DNA of 10,443 bases from Rhodocyclaceae bacterium. Lineage in GTDB: Bacteria; Pseudomonadota; Gammaproteobacteria; Burkholderiales; Rhodocyclaceae. This document shows, in pieces, positions 1 to 5,566 of the stretch (within the stretch, counting starts at the first letter, position 1; each line of letters starts with the position of its first letter). The stretch covers positions 1 through 10,443 of the forward strand of contig DAIEEM010000009.1 of the NCBI GenBank assembly GCA_027325905.1, given 5' to 3'. The notes beneath the pieces were generated by a model. The model was not told the DNA's origin, made no database searches, and worked only from the letters and a program-made list of their open reading frames with translations. The position numbers and the translations under genes were made by a program.

Positions 1-504
1 ATCGCGCACAAGCAGCAGCGCCGCCTGGCGCTGGGCGAGCATGCCGCGCTCTACTTCGAGGATGCATTGACCATGCAGTACCAGGTGCAGGAGATGCTGC
101 GCATCGAGCGCATCTTCGAGCCCGAGGGCATCCAGGCCGAGCTCGACGTCTACAACCCGCTGGTGCCGGACGGCAGCAACTGGAAGGCGACCTTCATGAT
201 CGAGTACGCCGGCGAGGACGAGCGCCGCCAGGCGCTGGCGCGGCTCGTCGGCATCGAGGCCGGCGTCTGGCTGCAGGTGGCCGGCTGCGACGTGGTGCGC
301 GCCGTCGCCAACGAAGACCTTGAACGCAGCACGCCCGACAAGACCGCCGCCGTGAATTTCATGCGCTTCGAACTGACGCCGGCCATGGTCGCCGCCGTCA
401 AGGCCGGCGCCGCGATCCGCGCCGGCATCGACCACCGCGCCTGCCAGGTGACGACGACGGTGCCGGCGGCGGTGCGCGCATCGCTGGCGGCGGATCTCGC
501 CTGA
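1..504 (+). CDS. DUF3501 family protein (5' end cut by window)
   Basis: The reading frame is open from the first base and ends at TGA 502-504, giving 167 visible residues. The segments LALGEHAALYFEDALTMQYQ and QEMLRIERIFEPEGI match what I recall of DUF3501 proteins, where a conserved block ending in QEMLRIERIFE follows an LxFED stretch. Family members are usually a little under 200 residues, so perhaps 25-30 N-terminal residues lie outside the window. No signal peptide or membrane segment is visible, so the protein is probably cytoplasmic. The biochemical role is unknown. From general knowledge, DUF3501 genes often follow a rubrerythrin or an Fe-S oxidoreductase gene, which cannot be checked here. 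The stop lies one base from the stop of the convergent iron-operon gene. Family assignment is good; function is open. Confidence 0.8.
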   Translation: MAHKQQRRLALGEHAALYFEDALTMQYQVQEMLRIERIFEPEGIQAELDVYNPLVPDGSNWKATFMIEYAGEDERRQALARLVGIEAGVWLQVAGCDVVRAVANEDLERSTPDKTAAVNFMRFELTPAMVAAVKAGAAIRAGIDHRACQVTTTVPAAVRASLAADLA

Positions 505-505
505 A

Positions 506-1993
506 TCACCAGACGTAGAACACGAACACCCACGTCGCCGCGACCGCAGCGACGGCGGCGAGATGGGCGGCGGCGCCGATTCCCAGCCGCACCGCGCCGG
601 GCTTGGCGGCGGCGAGCAGGCGCAGCCCGAGCCAGCCGCTCCAGGTGGCGCCGAGCGCCAGCAGCACGCCGCGGAAGGCGGGCAGCCAGGCGAGCGACAC
701 GCCTTCGGCGCGCAAGTGGTTCGCGGTCATCATCGACAACCCGAGGAACAGGCCGATGCCGGCCAGCGGCGTCAGCGCCAGCGCCTGCGCGCGCCAGTCG
801 CGGCGCCCGAGCCGCGCGGCGGCGAAGATGCAGAGCCAGACCGTGCCGCCGAGGACGGCGGCGACGGCGAGGATGTAGCCGAGGATCAGCGCGCCATCGA
901 GCCACGTGAACAGGTCGCCGCTGGCGGGGTAATGGGTGAGCAGCCACCAGGGCGCATCGCTGTCGAGCGGCCAGAGGATGTCGCGGCCGATCAGCCAGTC
1001 CGCGGTGGCCTGCTTGGCCGCGACGAACCAGGGGTTGATCGTCCACTGGAAAGCGCCGCTGGCGACGCCGATCATGCCGAAGATCAGCAGCACGGCTTCC
1101 GCGGTCGGCGGCGTCGGCGCGGCGAGGATTTCGGCGTTGGGCGCGCGCCAGGCGAGCTCGACGGCGTCGCGGTGGCCGGCGCAGCGGCCGCAGGCATGGC
1201 ATTGCGAACCGCCGGTCATGTGCTTGACGTCGAGCAACGGCGGGCAGTCGACGGCGCCGGTGCGTCCCGGATAGGCGTCCCAGCGCGCGCGGTCGACGCG
1301 GAAATGCACGGGCGCGAGGCGCGCGAGCAGCGCGAAGACGCCGGACACCGGGCACAGGTAGCGGCACCAGACGCGCTTGCCCTTGCCGTAGAGGTAGCCG
1401 ACGCCCATTGCCGCGACGGTCGAGCCGCCGAGGATCAGCAGGGTCGCTTGCGCGTAGTCGTAGACGCTGACCAGCTGGCCGTAGATCGTGGTGAGGACGA
1501 AGGCGACCACCGGCCAGCCGCTCCAGCGCAGCCATTTCGGAATGTGTCCGCCGCGGCCGTGGCGGCTGGCGAATTCGGTGAGCGCGCCCTCGGGGCAGAG
1601 CACGCCGCACCAGACGCGGCCCATGAGGACCACCGAGGCGATGACGAAGGGCCACCAGACGCCCCAGAACAGGTATTGGGCGAGCAGCACCAGGCGGTCG
1701 CGCCATTGCGCGACGTAGGGCGCCTTGGCCTGCGGCGCCGCCATGCTGCCGTCGGGGGCGCAATAGCTCGGGTCGACGAAACTCGATGCGCCGAAGTCGT
1801 TCGAGAACAGGCGCGCCTCGGGATTCGGCTGCGGCAGGAAAGCCGGCACGACCACCAGCAGCGCGTAGAAGACGACGACGGCCCATTGCATGGCGAGGAT
1901 GGCGCGGCGGTGCTGCGCCATCCAGTCGCCGAGTCGGGCTAGGCGGCGCCGGCGCGGCGCGGCGGCGAAGCGGATGACCTGGACGTGTTCCAT
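506..1993 (-). CDS. ftrD: Membrane-bound 4Fe-4S (polyferredoxin-like) protein of Ftr-type iron uptake, FtrD-like
   Basis: This is a 495-residue integral membrane protein related to NapH/NosR/YccM-type iron-sulfur proteins. Roughly seven to nine hydrophobic segments are visible, for example near residues 31-51, 105-125, 160-180, 300-318, 366-392, 407-422 and 470-493. Two CxxxCP motifs are present, WCGVLCP (C129, C133) and WCRYLCP (C210, C214). A cluster CHACGRC follows (C265, C268, C271); its fourth ligand is not obvious, with C250 a candidate. In FtrABCD systems this member is thought to move electrons across the inner membrane in support of the FTR1 permease. The ATG at 1993 lies one base after the FTR1 stop (TGACATG), so translational coupling is likely; only a weak GGAA precedes it. 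It is the last gene of the operon, and its stop abuts the convergent DUF3501 stop with no terminator visible between them. Family is confident; the electron-transfer role is from family knowledge. Confidence 0.88.
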   Translation of the reverse strand: MEHVQVIRFAAAPRRRRLARLGDWMAQHRRAILAMQWAVVVFYALLVVVPAFLPQPNPEARLFSNDFGASSFVDPSYCAPDGSMAAPQAKAPYVAQWRDRLVLLAQYLFWGVWWPFVIASVVLMGRVWCGVLCPEGALTEFASRHGRGGHIPKWLRWSGWPVVAFVLTTIYGQLVSVYDYAQATLLILGGSTVAAMGVGYLYGKGKRVWCRYLCPVSGVFALLARLAPVHFRVDRARWDAYPGRTGAVDCPPLLDVKHMTGGSQCHACGRCAGHRDAVELAWRAPNAEILAAPTPPTAEAVLLIFGMIGVASGAFQWTINPWFVAAKQATADWLIGRDILWPLDSDAPWWLLTHYPASGDLFTWLDGALILGYILAVAAVLGGTVWLCIFAAARLGRRDWRAQALALTPLAGIGLFLGLSMMTANHLRAEGVSLAWLPAFRGVLLALGATWSGWLGLRLLAAAKPGAVRLGIGAAAHLAAVAAVAATWVFVFYVW

Positions 1994-1994
1994 G

Positions 1995-3011
1995 TCAGTT
2001 TTCCACTATGCGCTGTGCATCGGACGGAGATAAGGGCGCTGGACGTTCGCGGCACGCGCCAAGGGAAGCGGGTAGCCGACGCCGCTCGTGTCCCCCGTCG
2101 GCCGCTGGCGCGGCCTCCTCCTCCTTTACCTCGCGGCGTCGGCTACCCGCTTCCCTTGGCGCAATGGGCTGTGGCTTCTTGATCCGGTAAGAACCAAGGC
2201 GCAACCCGATCGGGCCGGCGGGGCGCGCCAGGCGCCACAGCACGAAAGCCCAGTAGGCGGCGTGGACGACGAGCAGCGTGCCGGCGGGCCGTGCGCGGTA
2301 GCCGACGAAATCGGCGAGCAGGCGGCCGGCGCCGTGGCCATCGTCGAGCAGCTTCGAACTGTCCCACACCGGATCGAGCAGCGGCGGCAGCCAGTCCATG
2401 CCGATCATGCGGTCGACGCCGCTGGCGAGCAGCGCGCCGGCGATCAGCAGCAGCAGGATTTCGCTGACGCGGAAGAAGACGCGCATGTTGAGGAAGCGCG
2501 CGCCGCGCGCCACCAGCCAGCTCGTCGCTAGCGCCAGCGCCAGGCCGGCAGCGGCAGCGGCCAGCATGCGTGCCAGCTCGCCGCCGCCAGCCTCCATGCC
2601 CAGGCCGTAGAGAAAGACGACGGTCTCGCCGCCTTCGCGGGCGATCGCCAGCGCGGCGATGGTGCCGACGCCGGCAGCGCCGGTCGCGCGTCCGGCCTGC
2701 GCCTCGAGTTCGCGCTTCATGGCGCGGCCGTGGCGATGCATCCACAACACCATTTGCACGATCAGGAAGGCGGCGAACAGCAGCATGGCGAGTTGAAAGA
2801 CGTCCAGCGAGTTGCCGGCAAACTCGCTCTGCACGGCGAAGGTGGCGAGCCCGAGCGCGCCGGCCAGCGCGATGCCGCCGGCGACGCCGAACCAAAGGCC
2901 GCGCCGCAGCGGTGCCGGCTCGGGCTGGCGGGCGATCCAGGCCAGCAGTACGCCGATGACCAGCATGGCTTCGAGACTTTCGCGCCAGACGACGATAAAG
3001 GTGTTGAGCAT
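1995..3011 (-). CDS. ftrC: FTR1 family iron permease with an element-derived C-terminal tail, FtrC-like
   Basis: This is a 338-residue polytopic inner-membrane permease of the FTR1/EfeU family. Both hallmark REXXE iron-binding motifs are present: RESLE at residues 10-14 in the first helix and REGGE at 125-129. Further hydrophobic helices lie near 43-60, 72-90, 147-167, 183-198 and 245-260. Bacterial FTR1 permeases are usually about 275-285 residues. Here residues 1-283 fit the family and the last 55 residues do not. Residue 284 is encoded by exactly the first base of a 107-bp palindromic element, which supplies residues 284-319, and the final 19 residues follow it. The tail is charged, rich in Arg, Glu, Pro and Ala, and presumably lies in the cytoplasm or periplasm without a transport role. 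The start 13 bases after the cupredoxin gene has a GGCAGG-type ribosome site upstream. The permease identity is secure; the symbol follows the FtrABCD layout. Confidence 0.93.
   Translation of the reverse strand: MLNTFIVVWRESLEAMLVIGVLLAWIARQPEPAPLRRGLWFGVAGGIALAGALGLATFAVQSEFAGNSLDVFQLAMLLFAAFLIVQMVLWMHRHGRAMKRELEAQAGRATGAAGVGTIAALAIAREGGETVVFLYGLGMEAGGGELARMLAAAAAGLALALATSWLVARGARFLNMRVFFRVSEILLLLIAGALLASGVDRMIGMDWLPPLLDPVWDSSKLLDDGHGAGRLLADFVGYRARPAGTLLVVHAAYWAFVLWRLARPAGPIGLRLGSYRIKKPQPIAPREAGSRRREVKEEEAAPAADGGHERRRLPASLGACRERPAPLSPSDAQRIVEN
2056..2162. repeat. 107-bp palindromic element with perfect 30-bp inverted arms, inside the FTR1 gene
   Basis: Positions 2056-2085 are the exact reverse complement of 2133-2162 (30 of 30 bases). 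Pairing fails immediately outside at 2055/2163 and inside at 2086/2132. The 47-base centre holds a smaller hairpin, GGCCGC (2100-2105) and GCGGCC (2110-2115) around TGGC. I see no flanking direct duplication and no open frame for a transposase, so it resembles a REP/BIME-like or MITE-like palindromic unit, although no family is recognised. Because the arms are complementary, both strands encode the same peptides at the arms, APREAGSRRR and RRRLPASLGA. It is read through in frame as residues 284-319 of the permease, much like the in-gene palindromic elements known from Rickettsia. In the operon mRNA it would form a very stable stem ahead of the 4Fe-4S gene. Confidence 0.9.
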
Positions 3012-3024
3012 TTTTCGGCCTGCC

Positions 3025-3387
3025 TTACTTGGCGATCAGCAGCAGTTGTGCCGTCGCGGCGTGGAACTCGTCGACGAACTGGTAGCTGCCGGGTTGCAGG
3101 GAATGGATGACGACGAAGGAACTCGCGCCCGGCGCCAGCACTTTTTCGACGCGCAGGTCGAGGTCCTCGAACTCGACGGGGCTTGCGCCCTCGTTGCGGA
3201 TGGCGACCTTGAATCGGGTGCCTGCAGGGACCTCGATCCGGGCGGGCAGCAAGCGGCCGTCCTTGGCGACGATCTCGAAGGCCGGCATCTCGTCCGCACG
3301 CACGCTTGTCGTCAGGCCGGCGTGGAGCGCGGCGGCCAGGCATAGCGCGGACAACGACATGGAGCGGCGGCGATTTACGATGGGCAT
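3025..3387 (-). CDS. ftrB: Periplasmic cupredoxin-fold protein of Ftr-type iron uptake, FtrB-like
   Basis: This is a 120-residue exported protein. Residues 1-31 look like a signal peptide (NRRR n-region, hydrophobic core, cleavage near VRA-DE). The mature part has the cupredoxin_1 pattern seen in EfeO and FtrB proteins: a strand with PARIEVPAGTRFKVAIRNEG, then VEFEDLDLRVEKVLAPG, and a C-terminal LQPGSYQFVDEFHAATAQ block. The mature chain contains no cysteine and only two histidines (H95, H109), so a classical type 1 copper site cannot form. In FtrABCD systems this member is thought to oxidise or hand over iron for the FTR1 permease in the periplasm. The start ATG at 3387 is preceded by AAGGAA with a six-base spacing, which favours it over the internal ATG at 3360. 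It lies 42 bases after the porin gene and 13 before FTR1. Family is confident; the redox role is inferred from homologous operons. Confidence 0.87.
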   Translation of the reverse strand: MPIVNRRRSMSLSALCLAAALHAGLTTSVRADEMPAFEIVAKDGRLLPARIEVPAGTRFKVAIRNEGASPVEFEDLDLRVEKVLAPGASSFVVIHSLQPGSYQFVDEFHAATAQLLLIAK

Positions 3388-3429
3388 GGCGGGTTCCTTG
3401 GTGGGCGAATTGAGGGGGCGGCGGACATT

Positions 3430-4860
3430 TCAGAACTCGGTGTGCAGCCGCACGCCCCAGATATAGACGGGACCGCGGTCGGCGTTGTAGGCGGGATTGT
3501 TGACGTGCTGACAGTCCAGCGTCACCCAGCTCGCCTTCGTTACGGCGACGCTGTAATAGGTTTCAAATATCTGCTCGGGACGATAGTTGATCCTGCCGTC
3601 GCCGATCAGGAACCCCGTGCCGCCGTCAGCCAGGTAGTCCTGGTGGACCTTGGACAATCCGTTCTGGACGAGGGCTACGCCGAGCGTGTCCCCTTCGCGT
3701 CCCCAGCGCGACCCCTTGAGCGAGACGCCAGTCTGCAACGAGCGTTCCACTTCCGTGTAGGAAAACATTTCCGTGGCGCCGTCGTTCCAACTCCAGCGTC
3801 CGAAGACACCGAGGTCGTCGGTCACGTTCTGCTCCAGGTTGACCCCGTAGCCATGCTTGACGTTGGGCCGACGCACGTTGCCGACGTCGGGCGCGCCGCC
3901 GTGCGCGGCGGCGTAATCGAGCGCGTCCTGGAAGCTCCCCATCAGCTCGACGTTGCGAAACGCCAGCAGGCGGACCTTGCCCGGCTGCCCGCCGAGTTCG
4001 TGCGCATGCTCGATCTCGACCTCGTCGCCGTGGAAGTTCATGATGCTGTAGTTGAGCTGGAGCCCGTTCGACTCCCGCGGTACGACGAACCGTCCGGCGC
4101 GCAAGGCCCAGTCGCCGTCGTAATACTCGAGTGCCGCGCCCCAGGTGTAGCCGCGCACGTCGGCGGCGTAATCGAAGGCGCCGCTGCCGACGTTGACCCA
4201 GTTCATGAAGTCCCGGCGGCCGTCATGGGCGAAGGCGTTGCCGTCGAAGATATCGACGATGGAGAAATTGCCGGCCGTGAGAACCAGGCGTTGCGCGTCG
4301 ACCGAGCCTGCCAACTGATTGATGCCGGACGCCACGGACTCGGTTCCGCCGCCCAGATTCCACGTCTGTCGCAGGAACATCCGCGGGCGGTAGAAGAGGG
4401 GATCCGGTCCCGCGGCTTTCTGCAATTCCGCATTCGGCACTCCCGCCAGACCCGTCAAGCCCGAGAACGGAACGCCGAGGACCATTTCCTCGTTGTAATA
4501 GAACTCGCCGCCCGACCATGGGCGAAGGCCGAAATAGGCCGTGGTGGTCAATGAGTGGCTCTGCTCGCGCTCTGGCGACAGGCTGTTGAAGCCGGGGAGC
4601 GTATAGGCTGCGTTGAAGGCGGGTTTCTTTTGGTAGACGTAAGTCGCTTGTCCTTTGATATCCCAGTCCTGTTGCGCCGGCGCGACCTCCGGCGGGGTTA
4701 TCGCGTCTTCCGGAGGGGACGCCAGCGCGACTTCGATCGGTGCCGCGGCGGGCCCGTCCAGCGGCATCGCGGCGGAAAACGATTCCGCCCGCGCCGCTCC
4801 CCCCAGTAGCGTGAGAGCCGCGCAGACCAGCGACAGCCGAGGTTTGATCGACAAGACCAC
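3430..4860 (-). CDS. OprB-family (carbohydrate-type) outer-membrane porin embedded in the iron operon
   Basis: From the chosen GTG the product is 476 residues. Residues 1-25 form a signal peptide (SIKPR n-region, hydrophobic core, cleavage near ARA-ES), followed by a Pro/Ala-rich stretch. A beta-barrel with alternating aromatic strands follows. Stretches recalled from OprB-family porins include QATYVYQKKPAFNAAY, GVPFSGLTGL, MFLRQTW and NPAYNADRGPVYIWGVRLH. The last residue is phenylalanine, as expected for a barrel inserted by the BAM machinery. OprB porins usually pass sugars; here the position between the P19 and cupredoxin genes suggests passage of iron or small iron chelates, which is inference. 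The GTG start sits two bases after the P19 stop (TGATCGTG), with AAGAAGGGCGG upstream, so coupling is likely. An in-frame ATG at 4908 would add 16 residues and overlap the P19 gene; it fits a signal peptide less well. Confidence 0.87.
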   Translation of the reverse strand: MVLSIKPRLSLVCAALTLLGGAARAESFSAAMPLDGPAAAPIEVALASPPEDAITPPEVAPAQQDWDIKGQATYVYQKKPAFNAAYTLPGFNSLSPEREQSHSLTTTAYFGLRPWSGGEFYYNEEMVLGVPFSGLTGLAGVPNAELQKAAGPDPLFYRPRMFLRQTWNLGGGTESVASGINQLAGSVDAQRLVLTAGNFSIVDIFDGNAFAHDGRRDFMNWVNVGSGAFDYAADVRGYTWGAALEYYDGDWALRAGRFVVPRESNGLQLNYSIMNFHGDEVEIEHAHELGGQPGKVRLLAFRNVELMGSFQDALDYAAAHGGAPDVGNVRRPNVKHGYGVNLEQNVTDDLGVFGRWSWNDGATEMFSYTEVERSLQTGVSLKGSRWGREGDTLGVALVQNGLSKVHQDYLADGGTGFLIGDGRINYRPEQIFETYYSVAVTKASWVTLDCQHVNNPAYNADRGPVYIWGVRLHTEF

Positions 4861-4862
4861 GA

Positions 4863-5414
4863 TCAGTAACCGCCCTTCTTGCCGACCCCGGCGAACGTGA
4901 ATTCCCACTCGGTCTCGACAGGCTTGAACCAGGGCCGTACGCCGGTCAGGCGGTCGGTGTGGCGGCCGAATTGGTTGCCGAGCGGATTTTCCTTGGCGTT
5001 GGGTGGCAGGACGATGAACTTGACCTTGTACTTGCCCGGCCCTTTGAGCTTGACGTTGTCGCCGTAGTGCGGCCCATCGTTGGCGACCATCGGCATCATG
5101 TCGCCCTTGATCGTTTCGCCGCCGGGCAGTTTCGTCACCTCGTATTTCACCAGCAGGTAGGGAACCCAGTCGCCTTCCCTGAAGCCGTTGGGATTGCTGG
5201 ACAGCGCATGGATGTCGGCCTCAAGGTGGATGTCCGAGTCGGCGGCCTTGCGCGTGTGGCCTTCCGGTTCCATGTCGACGGCTTGCAGATAGACGGCGGC
5301 GATCTCGATGCCGGCCTGCTGCTGCGGCGAGCCGATCGGATACTCGAGCGCCTGGGCGCCGAGCGCAAAACCGGCGATGGCGATCCCGGCGGCAAAGCGA
5401 ATTTTCGGATTCAT
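4863..5414 (-). CDS. ftrA: P19/Tpd-type periplasmic iron-binding protein, FtrA-like
   Basis: This is a 183-residue exported protein of the P19 (Tp34/FtrA) family, which binds iron or copper in the periplasm and feeds the FTR1 permease. Residues 1-22 are a signal peptide with cleavage near AQA-LE. Family blocks are clear: AVYLQAVDMEPEG, DIHLEADIHAL, PMVANDGPHYGDN, GRHTDRLTGVRPW and KPVETEWEF. By pattern, the metal ligands known from Campylobacter P19 correspond to H63, E65, M109, H116 and H152, so the site looks intact. The ATG at 5414 is preceded by AAAGGGA at good spacing; a longer frame from TTG 5432 would overlap that ribosome site and blur the signal peptide. It is the first gene of the operon, directly behind the Fur-box promoter. 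Length and motifs are normal for the family. Only the gene symbol depends on the FtrABCD naming. Confidence 0.95.
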   Translation of the reverse strand: MNPKIRFAAGIAIAGFALGAQALEYPIGSPQQQAGIEIAAVYLQAVDMEPEGHTRKAADSDIHLEADIHALSSNPNGFREGDWVPYLLVKYEVTKLPGGETIKGDMMPMVANDGPHYGDNVKLKGPGKYKVKFIVLPPNAKENPLGNQFGRHTDRLTGVRPWFKPVETEWEFTFAGVGKKGGY

Positions 5415-5438
5415 GGATTTCCCTTTAGCCAAATATCA

Positions 5439-5457
5439 AGTGAGAATGGTTCTCATT
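5439..5457. promoter_or_regulatory. Fur box (iron-repressor operator) of the Ftr-type operon
   Basis: A 19-base near-palindrome is centred on 5448 with core GAGAATGGTTCTC, flanked by A/T as in the AATGAGAATNATTCTCATT form of the Fur box. It overlaps the predicted -10 element and begins 24 bases upstream of the P19 start codon. Fur loaded with ferrous iron would therefore block RNA polymerase directly. Placement before an iron-uptake operon strongly supports the call. Confidence 0.88.
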
Positions 5458-5482
5458 ATTGTGATTTCTTGGTGCCTGTCAA
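5455..5482 (-). promoter_or_regulatory. Sigma70-type promoter of the P19-porin-FTR1 operon
   Basis: Reading the minus strand, a perfect TTGACA (-35) lies at 5482-5477 and AATAAT (-10, five of six to consensus) at 5460-5455, with a 16-base spacer. The Fur palindrome covers part of the -10, so the promoter should be off when iron is plentiful. Transcription would start near 5448, leaving a leader of about 30 bases before the P19 ATG. Confidence 0.75.
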
Positions 5483-5531
5483 GCGGCAAAACGACGGAAT
5501 CGCCGCGGCGAGGGGCGCAGGCGGCTCGGCG

Positions 5532-5537
5532 TATAAT
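5532..5537 (+). promoter_or_regulatory. argS: Likely -10 element of argS
   Basis: A perfect TATAAT lies 29 bases upstream of the argS ATG in the divergent intergenic region (5415-5566). No convincing -35 hexamer is found 15-19 bases upstream, as that stretch is nearly all G/C. The element is far enough from the Fur box that iron control of argS is not expected. Confidence 0.5.
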
Positions 5538-5566
5538 CGCCGCCTTAGTCATTTCCCCGGATTTCC

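Noticed and set aside
150..1886. Long minus-strand frame of 578 codons and a plus-strand frame at 563-1942 over the 4Fe-4S gene
   Set aside because: Arg/Pro/Ala/Gly-rich translations without motifs; they are GC-rich shadow frames of the 495-residue membrane protein, whose cysteine motifs are clear.
2056..2162. Palindrome as an intrinsic terminator or a CRISPR-like repeat
   Set aside because: No T-run follows on either strand and only one unit is present; arms of 30 bp with a 47-base centre fit a palindromic repeat element better.
2008..2531. Plus-strand small frames across the palindromic element, one containing the same APREAGSRRR and RRRLPASLGA peptides
   Set aside because: The shared peptides follow automatically from the perfect inverted repeat; the rest is antisense to FTR1 with no family match.
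5499..5510. Self-complementary TCGCCGCGGCGA in the P19-argS intergenic region
   Set aside because: Short GC-only palindromes are expected at this base composition, and it matches no known operator.
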